From Actinomycetota bacterium (GTDB lineage Bacteria; Actinomycetota; Actinomycetes; Streptosporangiales; Streptosporangiaceae): DNA of 9,672 nucleotides. The notes under the pieces are model-generated. The model saw only the letters and a list, made by a program, of their open reading frames with translations, was not told the origin of the DNA and did no database searches. Where the stretch lies: positions 3,888 through 13,559 of the forward strand of contig PLIQ01000330.1 of the NCBI GenBank assembly GCA_003140115.1, given 5' to 3'. The position numbers were made by a program, and so were the translations under genes. This document shows positions 1-5,880 of this stretch, piece after piece (position 1 is the stretch's first letter; every line of letters starts with the position of its first letter).

Positions 1-69
1 CCAGGCCAGGTACATCAGGGGTCCATCGCAGGTCCATCGGAGGTCGATCTGCGACCACGGCAGGCGCAT
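1..69 (-). CDS. Unidentified gene, 5' end only, runs off the left edge
   Basis: Seen: on the minus strand an ATG at 69-67 opens a frame that stays open to position 1 (23 residues beginning MRLPWSQIDLRW). The sequence also holds a short tandem-like repetition (GGTCCATC twice within about 20 bases). No strong ribosome site precedes the ATG; the preceding reading frame stops 12 bases upstream (82-84), so the two could be adjacent genes of one transcript. I do not recognise the protein. The open frame is too short to be sure it is coding. Confidence 0.25.
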   Translation of the reverse strand, partial: MRLPWSQIDLRWTCDGPLMYLAW

Positions 70-81
70 GCTGCCAGGCTG

Positions 82-258
82 TCAGTCGCGTTGCGTGCCG
101 TCGGGCCAGATCACGCGTACTGGTGTGGCGTGCTCGGCGGTCTCGGCCTGGAACCGACGGCGCAGCCAGGCCGTCGAGCAGGCCCGCGCGCTTGGCCTGC
201 TCGCGCCGCCCTCGCACAGGCGCAACGCCGCCTGGCGGGTGATCGGGTTAGCGCCCGG
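82..258 (-). pseudogene. Unidentified C-terminal fragment without start codon
   Basis: Seen: a minus-strand frame opens right after the stop codon of the membrane protein gene (259-261) and runs about 58 codons to a TGA at 84-82. The translation ends in a protein-like segment, RRRFQAETAEHATPVRVIWP then DGTQRD, preceded by a helix-like stretch ITRQAALRLCEGG. There is no ATG or GTG in the frame; a TTG is possible. Inference: this may be the 3' remnant of a gene whose 5' part was lost where the membrane protein gene now ends. Function not recognised. Weak call based only on the look of the translation. Confidence 0.25.
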
Positions 259-1344
259 TCAGATTCCGGCCGCCGCCGCGAGCACCGCCAGGCCGGCCCA
301 CCAGGCGACGGTCCCGGCGATGAGCAGCCACGCGGCCGGGTGGGCGAAGTTGAGCGCCCAGCCGACGCCGAAGCGGGCGCCGACCACGAGGGCGGGATCG
401 TCGCGGTTGACGTAGAGCAGCCCGGCCTTCCAGAACCGGTCGTCGTCCCGGTCGGTCCCGGCCACGCGGGCGAGGCCGCGAACGTTGCCGTTCAGTCGCG
501 ACCCGCCCTGGCCCGCCCGCGCGGCGACGGCGCCCAGCAGCAGTACGCCGGCCGCGAACGGCAGCACGGGCAGGGCCCGTCCGATCCCGGAGAGCCGGTA
601 GACCTGCCAGTCGGGCAGGGCGATCAGCAGCAGGGTGGTGTCTATCAGCGCGGCCAGGGTCAGCAGTGCCCGGGTAAAGGCGGCGAGGAAGCGGCGGTAG
701 CGCAGCGTCGACGCCGCGGGATCGGCTGCATCGATGTCCGGCCGGGAACGGTGGACGATCAGCATGAGTCCGCTGTACATGACGGTGAAGTACAGCTGGC
801 CAGCCGCTACCAGGACGCTGACGGCAGCCTTGGACACCCGGTGACCGGAGCCGGTGACGATGTAGGCAGGCAGGCCGGGGTAGCGCAGCGCGCCGACAGC
901 GGCGGTCGCCGCCATGACGGCCAGCGCAGGCACCAGCCAGCGCACCGGGAAGCGGGGCGGATCGGTGCGCCAGCTGGTGTCGGCGACGACCGTCTGCCGC
1001 AGTCCCGCGAACCAGCCGTCCGCGTTCTTGACGGCGGCGATCTTGCGCCGCGCGACCCAGAAGCAGCCGAAGCCCGCGGCCAGTTCCGGCAGCAGGATGA
1101 TCCTGGTCAGCCACGATGGCCAGTAACCGTGCACCGTCACCGCGACGAGGGTGCAGCAGACGCCGATGGCCGCGGTCCGCCAGTAGTAGGCCCGCCTTTC
1201 CCGGCCGATGACCGGCGCCCCCGCCCGCTCACGAGGAACGCGGACCCCGAACTGCAGGGTCGGCCGGGTCACCGCGGGCATCAAGCACATCAGCGCCCCG
1301 ACGACCAGCACGGGGGAAACCGCGGCCAGGCTCGCGCCGCTCAT
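259..1344 (-). CDS. Polytopic membrane protein with C-terminal DUF5808 domain
   Basis: 361 residues. Seen: about eight hydrophobic segments (roughly residues 5-25, 56-74, 79-98, 135-153, 171-197, 219-243, 257-276, 338-359). Near the N-terminus is a DUF1648-like motif, QFGVRVPRER (31-40). Near the end (about 299-338) is a DUF5808-type segment with W-K-A-G-L-L-Y-V-N-R-D-D-P and GWALNFAHP. Family knowledge: proteins of this layout are membrane proteins of unknown biochemical role, commonly encoded next to short GntR/YtrA regulators. The ATG overlaps the stop of gntR (ATGA, 1341-1344), with GGAGG about 6 bases upstream inside gntR, so translation is probably coupled and the two form one operon. 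Inference: an envelope-associated partner in the regulon of that repressor. The start is secure; the function is not known. Confidence 0.85.
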   Translation of the reverse strand: MSGASLAAVSPVLVVGALMCLMPAVTRPTLQFGVRVPRERAGAPVIGRERRAYYWRTAAIGVCCTLVAVTVHGYWPSWLTRIILLPELAAGFGCFWVARRKIAAVKNADGWFAGLRQTVVADTSWRTDPPRFPVRWLVPALAVMAATAAVGALRYPGLPAYIVTGSGHRVSKAAVSVLVAAGQLYFTVMYSGLMLIVHRSRPDIDAADPAASTLRYRRFLAAFTRALLTLAALIDTTLLLIALPDWQVYRLSGIGRALPVLPFAAGVLLLGAVAARAGQGGSRLNGNVRGLARVAGTDRDDDRFWKAGLLYVNRDDPALVVGARFGVGWALNFAHPAAWLLIAGTVAWWAGLAVLAAAAGI

Positions 1345-1769
1345 GGCGAGCCTCCGCCTCGGTTCCGCACCTCCGCTACAGCGGCGGGGAAGGCGAAATC
1401 CGCCAGGGCAGCCTCACATTCCCGGACGATGCCGGTGGCCGGCATCCCCTGGGCGGCAGCCTCGGCGAGCAGCGTCCGCAGCCGACCCGTCCAGTCCTGT
1501 GCCCAGGCTGGATCCGGCGGCCCGCTGCCCGCGTCGCGCCGCACCACCGCGCCGGACTTCCGGCCGAGCCGCAGCAGGCCCTCCTGCCGCAGCAGGTCGT
1601 ACCCCTTGTTCACGGTGTGGAAGTTGACGCCCAGGTCGACCGCCAGCTGCCGGATCGGCGGCAGCGCCGAGCCGGCCGGCTGCCGACCGCGGGCGATCGC
1701 CTCCACTATCCGGTCCCTGATCTGCTGATAGATGGGCACGGGACCATCCGGTTCGATGCTGAGCAGCAT
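1341..1769 (-). CDS. GntR-family transcriptional regulator, YtrA subfamily
   Basis: About 142 residues. Seen: a GntR winged helix over about residues 10-75, with PIYQQIRDRIVEAIARG, then ALPPIRQLAVDLGVNFHTV and the wing ending in GLLRLGRKSGAVV. A short C-terminal tail of roughly 60 residues follows, the size expected of the YtrA subfamily rather than the larger FadR/HutC/MocR groups. Start choice: GTG at 1772 and ATG at 1769 are adjacent. GGAGG lies only 1 base from the GTG but 4 bases from the ATG, so the ATG is preferred. It is the first gene of a two-gene operon with the membrane protein. Its own promoter (1855-1884) is overlapped by inverted repeats, which fits autorepression. Inference: it also controls the divergent genes at 2049 and 2763, because similar dyads lie there. 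Effector unknown. Confidence 0.93.
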   Translation of the reverse strand: MLLSIEPDGPVPIYQQIRDRIVEAIARGRQPAGSALPPIRQLAVDLGVNFHTVNKGYDLLRQEGLLRLGRKSGAVVRRDAGSGPPDPAWAQDWTGRLRTLLAEAAAQGMPATGIVRECEAALADFAFPAAVAEVRNRGGGSP

Positions 1770-1841
1770 CACGCCTCCAGGATCTCACTGACTGCCGCCG
1801 CTCATCGCTGGCTCCCCTCCCGGCAAGAGGCGCCCGGCGGC

Positions 1842-1884
1842 ATATGTGACAGCAGTTATAGAACAAATTACGTTCTGCTGTCAA
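1842..1884 (-). promoter_or_regulatory. gntR promoter with overlapping operator (site A)
   Basis: Seen on the minus strand: a -35 TTGACA (1884-1879), an 18-base spacer and a -10 TATAAC (1860-1855), close to the sigma-70/HrdB consensus. TGACAGCAG (1847-1855) and its exact inverse CTGCTGTCA (1875-1883) flank the spacer, and an inner AGAAC/GTTCT pair lies at 1860-1864 and 1872-1876. The minus strand also carries ATTTGTTCTAT (1868-1858), one base different from the half-site at sites B and C; its mirror half (1842-1852) keeps only ATnTGT. Inference: binding of the GntR protein here would block its own promoter. Confidence 0.7.
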
Positions 1885-1955
1885 ACGATCTGCCGTCCCG
1901 CACAGGCCCACATGCCGACCGGCCGACGGCCGCTCGCCGAGGCGAGGCCGCAGTT

Positions 1956-1996
1956 TTGACTTCTGCCCCATCTGTTCTATATTTTATATAACAGAT
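1956..1996 (+). promoter_or_regulatory. Divergent promoter with operator (site B) for the lipoprotein gene
   Basis: Seen: TTGACT (1956-1961), a 16-base spacer and TATATT (1978-1983) form a plausible plus-strand promoter in an AT-rich island. Overlapping the -10 is a dyad with half-sites ATCTGTTCTAT (1970-1980) and, on the other strand, ATCTGTTATAT (1996-1986), separated by 5 bases; the outer seven bases (ATCTGTT/AACAGAT) match perfectly. This is the best-formed of the three related dyads. Inference: an operator for the nearby GntR/YtrA protein. Confidence 0.65.
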
Positions 1997-2048
1997 AACG
2001 GATATAGCGATCGCCGCGCCGCCGTTCCTGGCCGGGAAGGAGGCGCCA

Positions 2049-2735
2049 ATGCTGGTCAGCATCGGGTCATTCGGAAAGGCAGTGGCCAGGTCATGGTCGT
2101 GCCGCGGCCGGGGCGGCACCGGGCCGGCCGGGTCGCTGGCGTCACCGGGGTCGCGGTTGGCCTGGGAGTGGCGCTGGCGGCGTGTACGTCGGCGCGGCCA
2201 TCCAGCTCGGCTGTCGCGGGGGCCGGATCGCCCCGCAGCCCGGCAGCCTGAATCCCTGGCAGCAGCAGGCCGCGCCCGGTGGCCGGTTCACGGTGACCAT
2301 CCGGTCGGATCCCGCACCGGGCCAGGCCAACACGCCGCCGATGCCCGCCGGCACCACGAGCCAGCACACGGGTTACCTCGCCTACCGTGTCTACCTGCCG
2401 GGGGTGCTCCCTCGGATTTGCCGCTTCCGGTGCTGACGGTGGAGCAAGGGGGCGCGGCGCGCACGCTTCGCGCCTGCCCCAGCCGCAACGCCCCCGTGCA
2501 CTTCCCGGCGGTAAGCGGTTCCGCCGCCTCTGCCGCGGGCGCGGGCGGATTCGGTGCAGCAGCGCCCCCGCCACGCCAGCTGGAGTTCTTCAAGCCTCCG
2601 CAGAGCACGTTCAATAACGGGGGACTCGCCAGCGCCGACACCAGTTACGTCCTGGCTTACCTGGCCCGCCCCCGCAGGCATGCCTGCGGTGAGCAAGGTA
2701 GGGGACATGTGTTACATTATTTCTATAGGAGATAG
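2049..2735 (+). pseudogene. Putative lipoprotein gene with successive frame changes
   Basis: Seen: AAGGAGG (2037-2043) sits 5 bases before ATG 2049, and this frame stays open to a TAG at 2733-2735, but its middle does not look like protein. A lipoprotein signal lies in another frame from ATG 2093: a basic start, a hydrophobic stretch VAVGLGVALAAC with a LAAC lipobox, then a Ser/Ala-rich linker, stopping at 2249-2251. A third frame then reads NPWQQQAAPGGRFTVTIRSD and TGYLAYRVYLP up to about 2400. The first frame resumes there with APSDLPLPVLTVEQ, FFKPPQSTFNN and ADTSYVLAYLARP. Each step is a loss of one base; G5 runs at 2218-2222 and 2400-2404 are candidate sites. The end after about 2670 looks unrelated to the preceding protein, so the 3' part is probably missing too. 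Inference: a secreted lipoprotein of the GntR regulon, now broken, or an artefact of homopolymer errors. Family not identified. Confidence 0.6.
2672..2689. repeat. 18-bp perfect palindrome
   Basis: CCGCAGGCATGCCTGCGG reads the same on both strands. It lies between the last protein-like part of the lipoprotein remnant and the control region of the next gene. It could act as a factor-assisted terminator hairpin or a protein-binding dyad; no T-run follows, so a classical intrinsic terminator is not supported. Confidence 0.45.
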
Positions 2736-2753
2736 AACAGATAAAGCAGGAGG
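2702..2753 (+). promoter_or_regulatory. Operator (site C), weak promoter and ribosome site of the PEGA-like gene
   Basis: Seen: half-sites ATTATTTCTAT (2716-2726) and, on the minus strand, ATCTGTTCTAT (2742-2732), separated by 5 bases, the same 11-5-11 layout as site B. The second half-site is an exact 11-base copy of the site B half-site. A weak promoter fits around it: GGGACA (2702-2707), a 17-base spacer, TATAGG (2725-2730). AGGAGG (2748-2753) lies 9 bases before the ATG at 2763. Inference: the gene is regulated by the same GntR/YtrA protein. Confidence 0.55.
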
Positions 2754-2762
2754 AGATCAGCA

Positions 2763-3068
2763 ATGTCTGCAACGCTGAAGCTGACGCACAAGACCATTGG
2801 AGTGGAAGTCCGCCGCGGCACGTACGACGCCATGGTCGACGGCAAGCGTGCCGGGTCCGTGGAACTGAACGAGACCATCGACATACCGGTCGAACCCGGA
2901 CGTCACACCCTGCAAGTCCGCAACGGCCGAAACTCCAGCCGAACCAAAACGGTCGACGTCGGCGAGGGCGAAATCGCCAGTTTCCGATGCGGCGGAAAGC
3001 GCATCTTGCCGATCTTTCTCCTGTCCTTCCTCGTTCCCAGCCTGGCACTCTCGCTCCATCGCGAGTAA
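2763..3068 (+). CDS. Small PEGA-like protein with C-terminal membrane segment
   Basis: 101 residues, intact, with AGGAGG 9 bases upstream. Seen: residues about 10-75 have the alternating pattern of a small beta-sandwich (TYDAMVDGKRAGSVELNETI, then VEPGRHTLQVRNGR), with VEPGRHTLQV typical of PEGA-like domains. About residues 81-97 form a hydrophobic segment (ILPIFLLSFLVPSLALSL) ending in a short charged tail. Family knowledge: proteins of this shape occur widely in actinomycetes as conserved hypotheticals; PEGA-like domains are usually surface or envelope associated. There is no N-terminal signal peptide, so topology is uncertain. Its upstream dyad matches those of the gntR region, so I infer it is a member of that regulon. 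It is the only visibly intact plus-strand member. Confidence 0.8.
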   Translation: MSATLKLTHKTIGVEVRRGTYDAMVDGKRAGSVELNETIDIPVEPGRHTLQVRNGRNSSRTKTVDVGEGEIASFRCGGKRILPIFLLSFLVPSLALSLHRE

Positions 3069-3114
3069 CCCACCATGCGCGAGCCCACCGCCTCGCTCCG
3101 AGCCTGGCCCGCAC

Positions 3115-3188
3115 CCCTCGCGCCCGGAACGTGAACCCGAAGAAGGTGAACTCCGTGTGCTCGTGAAAGCCGCGTCGCTTGCCGTCCT
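3115..3188 (-). pseudogene. 3' exon: remnant of an outer group II intron reverse transcriptase
   Basis: Seen on the minus strand: the bases from 3188 downward read (K)DGKRRGFHEHTEFTFFGF then TFRARG. This aligns with the resident intron's own RT, DGKRRGSYEHTAFTFLGY then TFRARG. Similarity stops near 3115; what follows (down to 3069) is not RT-like. It is the downstream half of an RT gene split by the intron at 3189-5119; its upstream half is at 5120-5248. It is too short and degraded to be functional. Confidence 0.75.
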
Positions 3189-3197
3189 GTCGGGTCG

Positions 3198-3220
3198 CCC
3201 GGGGGAATCTCACCCCCGGG
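3198..3220 (-). other. Group II intron domain VI hairpin
   Basis: CCCGGGGG (8 bases) pairs perfectly with CCCCCGGG across a 7-base loop. On the intron strand it is preceded by GGGAG and followed by CGACCC, so GGG and CCC can extend the stem with an internal loop holding the candidate branch-point adenine, 7 bases from the intron end. Confidence 0.65.
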
Positions 3221-3228
3221 CTCCCGCA

Positions 3229-3263
3229 GAATCCGTACGTGAACCTCTCGATTCATACGGCTC
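3229..3263 (-). ncRNA. Group II intron domain V (catalytic hairpin)
   Basis: Seen on the minus strand: GAGCCGTAT, a GAATC stem, a GAGA (GNRA) tetraloop, GGTTC, a two-base AC bulge, then GTACGG and ATTC. The AGC triad, the tetraloop and the bulge are the defining features of domain V. The usual length is 34 nt; this one is 35 because the closing strand reads GGATTC where GGTTC would pair without a bulge. Whether that extra A is tolerated cannot be judged by eye. Confidence 0.8.
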
Positions 3264-3275
3264 TTGTCGTCCTGG

Positions 3276-4538
3276 TCACCAGACGGCAGGGACCCAGGTC
3301 ACCCAGGCCCAGTGGGCGAAGTACCGGGGGCGGCGCTTTACCGCCTGGTTCCACGCTTCCTGCGCCTTCTTGCGTCCCTTGAGCCTTCGGTACTTGTTGC
3401 GGGACCAGCGCAGTAGGTATGCGTTGATCCGTCCCAGGAGGGGGTAGAGCGCCGATCGGTAGAATGCACCGTAATAGTTCATCCAGCCCCGGACGATCGG
3501 ATTGATCTTCCGGGCGAGTTCGGCTTCGGTATGCCCGGTACGGTGGTCCAGCCGCCATGACCGCACCTCCGCACTGATCTTCTTCAAGGCGTCCTTGCTG
3601 ATCGCGGGCATGAACGCGGTGAATCGCGCCCCGTCCTTGCGCCGCGCTCCGCGCGCCCGGAACGTGTACCCCAGGAACGTGAACGCCGTGTGCTCGTATG
3701 AGCCGCGCCGCTTCCCGTCCGCGCAGTAGACGATCCTGGTCTTGTCCGGATGCAGCACCAGCCCGACCGCTTCCATCCGCTCCCGCAAAGCCGCCAGGAC
3801 ACGCTGTGCCTGGGCCTCGCTGACGCAGTGGATCACCGCGTCATCCACGTAGCGCTCGAACCGGACGGCCGGGAACTCCCGGGCCAGCCAGGCATCGAAC
3901 GCGTAGTGCAGGAACAGATTGGCGATCACGGGCGAGACCGCGGAACCCTGCGGGGTCCCCCGGTCACGCTGCACCAAGGTGCCGTCGGGCAGCGCCAGCG
4001 GGGCGGCAAGCCACCGCTTCACATACAGCACCACCCACGGCAGGTCAGTGTTCGCCTCGACCGCCTTGACCATCCGGTCCCACGGCACGCTGTCGAAGAA
4101 CCCGGCGATGTCAAGATCAATCACCCAGTCCGTCTCCCAGCACCGCCGCCGGCATTCAGCCACAGCGTCGAGCGCGGAACGCTTCGGGCGGTAGCCGTAG
4201 GAGTCCGGATGGAAGATCGGCTCGACCTTCTTCTCCAGCTCCCGGGCCACTACCGTCTGCGCGACCCGGTCGGCGACGCAAGGCACCCCGAGAATCCTGA
4301 TGCCCTGTCCGTGCGCCTTGGGGATCTCCACCGCGAGCACCGGCGGCGGGAAGTACGACCCCGACGACATCCGATTCCAGATCTTGTACAGATTGTTCTT
4401 CAGATCGGACTCGAACTCCGCGATCGACTGCCCGTCAACCCCCGGCGCTCCCTTGTTCGCCTTTACCTTCTCCCACGCCTCCCAGACCGCCCGCTTCGAG
4501 ATCTCGAACGGCTTGCCTGATGCTTTCAGCTCGTCCAC
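3276..4538 (-). CDS. ltrA: Group II intron reverse transcriptase/maturase
   Basis: 420 residues from GTG 4538. That start is preferred because GGAGGAG lies 4 bases upstream and the product begins VDELKASGKPFE, as in relatives; an in-frame ATG at 4592 would add 18 unusual residues. Seen: RT block NKGAPGVDG (about 29-36), IPKAHGQGIRILGVP (72-86), HPDSYGYRP, the first catalytic aspartates in DLDIAGFFDSVPWD (141-154), GTPQGSAVSP (194-203) and the active-site YVDD (230-233). The maturase (X) domain contains INPIVRGWMNYYG (345-357). There is no HNH endonuclease after it, so second-strand priming would not use its own nuclease. Role: binds the unspliced intron RNA, assists splicing and copies the intron at new DNA sites. 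YVDD replaces the commoner YADD but keeps both catalytic aspartates. Full length for the group. Confidence 0.95.
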   Translation of the reverse strand: MDELKASGKPFEISKRAVWEAWEKVKANKGAPGVDGQSIAEFESDLKNNLYKIWNRMSSGSYFPPPVLAVEIPKAHGQGIRILGVPCVADRVAQTVVARELEKKVEPIFHPDSYGYRPKRSALDAVAECRRRCWETDWVIDLDIAGFFDSVPWDRMVKAVEANTDLPWVVLYVKRWLAAPLALPDGTLVQRDRGTPQGSAVSPVIANLFLHYAFDAWLAREFPAVRFERYVDDAVIHCVSEAQAQRVLAALRERMEAVGLVLHPDKTRIVYCADGKRRGSYEHTAFTFLGYTFRARGARRKDGARFTAFMPAISKDALKKISAEVRSWRLDHRTGHTEAELARKINPIVRGWMNYYGAFYRSALYPLLGRINAYLLRWSRNKYRRLKGRKKAQEAWNQAVKRRPRYFAHWAWVTWVPAVW

Positions 4539-4848
4539 GCGACTCCTCCCGGAGCACTTCCGGTTGATCGGGCAAACAACAGCCACGGACAACCCGGCCC
4601 CTTCGCTCCACCCCCGTTACAGGGGCCTCAGCACTACTACGAGCCGGTCCGCCAGCGCACCCCGCGACGGTACTCACATCGCCCCTCCTCCCGGAGGGAC
4701 TCTCCCTGTCGCCCGCCCAGGCAGGGCCGGCTGTGTCAGGGCACGCCTTCTCCTGTTCCGCACGGAAGCCGCAGACCGGGCTCGCGTCGTCTACATGCCG
4801 GACACCGCCTGGCCAGTAAACGGGCACCCGCCAGGCTTATCCCGGGAT

Positions 4849-4855
4849 TACTGCA
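4849..4855 (-). other. Candidate EBS1 of the group II intron
   Basis: On the intron strand TGCAGTA lies in the domain I region, about 265 bases from the intron start. It is an exact complement of the seven exon bases just before the insertion point (5120-5126, TACTGCA on the minus strand). This is the exon-binding/intron-binding pairing that sets group II target choice, and it independently supports the 5' boundary. Confidence 0.6.
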
Positions 4856-5119
4856 ACACCCCGGTTCTGATGTCAGCTATTCGTGTTACGACACTTCCTC
4901 AACGATTCGCTCGCGCTCGCCTTCCCGATCCCCACCTGACGCCTTGACGACGCCTTTTCCTCATCGCTCACCACGACGGTCTTCAGCCAACGCAGCATGA
5001 GGCGGTTTGAAGCCACCCCCCGCAGGGCGACTCCGAAGGGCCACCATCCTTCATCTCCCGTACAGCACCGCTCCATCCGGCCTTCCTACATCAGGCCCTC
5101 CTTCGCGTTCAGGACACAC

Positions 5120-5248
5120 TGCAGTACACGATCCGGTCTTCCCGGGATGCAACCGGACGCCGACCCGCTCCATCCGCTTCCGCAGCGCATCCAGCACGGC
5201 CTCGGGCCGGGCCTTGGACGGGGCAGTACACGAGGCGTCAGGCCGCGT
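5120..5248 (-). pseudogene. 5' exon: remnant of the outer group II intron reverse transcriptase
   Basis: Seen on the minus strand: from about 5203 to 5120 the translation reads EAVLDALRKRMERVGVRLHP then GKT, and after one missing base RIVYC. It aligns with the resident RT (VLAALRERMEAVGLVLHP, DKTRIVYC). Between 5204 and 5248 the sequence still resembles the YxDD region and the bases after it, but only with several frame changes. The split codon continues at 3188: TGCA plus AG gives C-K, followed by DGKRRG. The upstream part of this RT is absent; LanC-like sequence begins at about 5249 on the other strand, so a deletion or recombination joined the two. Confidence 0.75.
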
Positions 5249-5847
5249 GTGACGACCGCTACGGAGACGCCGCTATGCGCGGCGCTGCGGCCATCGCCGC
5301 TGCGGCCCATGATGAGGAGAGCTGCTCGCTGTACTTCGGCCTGGCCGGCATGGCGGTCGCCCTGCACGCGGTGCACGTCCAATTGGGCAACTCCTCCGCA
5401 GGCGCAGCGGAGCGCCGCGCTCTGGACCAGGTGTGGTCCCGTTTCGACGGGCAGCGCTGGGGCGTGATGTTCGAGTTGCTCGGCGGCAACGCCGGCATCG
5501 CGCTGGGAGCACTGCAGGCCGGCGATCCCGAGCTGGCCGTCCTCGCGGCGGAGCCGTACCTCCGCACCGCTGACCCGACGCCTGGCGGGGTGAACTGGGC
5601 ACTCCGCCCCGGCCCTGCCCGCTCCCATCACATCGCGCACGGCACGCTCGGCATTGCATACGCCCTCGCGGCCGTCGGCACGGCTGCCGGGCGGCGCGAC
5701 CTTACCGAGATTGCCCTGCGGGATGCCGCCGATGTCGTCGCGCGCGACGAAGCAGGGCCTGAGGGCTTCGTCGTCCGCAATGGGCGATGGGCAACGCCGG
5801 CATCATCCGCTGGGCTGACTCGCACAGACGCCCGCCAGGGAAGATAG
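5249..5847 (+). pseudogene. LanC-like protein gene, truncated and internally deleted
   Basis: Seen: residues read from about 5249 (DDRYGDAAMRGAAAIAAAA), then LYFGLAGMAVALHAV, ELLGGNAGIALGALQAGD, and HHIAHGTLGIAYALAAVG. The repeated G-x-x-G-I/M helices are typical of the alpha/alpha-barrel of lanthionine synthetase C-like proteins. An ATG at 5275 could start a 190-residue product but lies inside the fold, so the N-terminus is lost at the junction with the RT remnant. After PEGFVV (about 5775) the frame changes and the next frame reads WAMGNAGII, which resembles the extreme C-terminus of LanC-like proteins. The middle of the second half, which would hold the zinc-binding W-C-x-G and C-H residues, is gone. 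Stop at 5845-5847. Family knowledge: LanC proteins cyclise lanthipeptides, and many LanC-like proteins have other or unknown roles. This copy cannot be catalytic. Confidence 0.75.
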
Positions 5848-5880
5848 CGTCAGCGAGCAGTTGTTCACGATCACCCTGGC

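Larger units (their letters stand above)
3189..5119 (-). mobile_element. Complete group II intron (1,931 nt) carrying an RT/maturase
   Basis: Seen on the minus strand: the 5' end begins GTGTGTCC (5119 downward), fitting the GUGYG start of group II introns. The 3' end is CGACCCGAC (ending at 3189), with an adenine 7 bases from the end as the likely branch point. The RT gene lies between, in the domain IV position, followed by domain V (3229-3263) and a domain VI hairpin (3198-3220). The left half (4593-5119) carries no gene; it should form domains I to III. A candidate EBS1, TGCAGTA (4855-4849), is exactly complementary to the last seven exon bases TACTGCA (5126-5120). Family knowledge: such elements move by retrohoming using the intron lariat and RT. 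Length and ORF type suggest one of the classes without an HNH endonuclease. The insertion is inside another intron's RT gene. No defect in the RT is visible, so it may be active. Confidence 0.88.

Noticed and set aside
91..1728. Plus-strand open frame of 545 codons
   Set aside because: It runs antisense to the membrane protein and GntR genes, is rich in Arg, Gly, Pro and Gln as high-GC shadow frames are, and has no domain-like text.
2611..3213. Minus-strand 200-codon open frame across the PEGA-like gene
   Set aside because: Only its first part (the outer RT remnant, 3115-3188) is meaningful; the rest is antisense to the PEGA-like gene and arginine-rich.
3750..4520. Plus-strand open frames opposite the RT (for example 256 codons)
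   Set aside because: These are shadows of the RT gene with no recognisable motifs or ribosome site.
4593..5119. Open frames on both strands in the intron's left half
   Set aside because: This stretch is structured intron RNA (domains I-III); the frames are short and unlike proteins.
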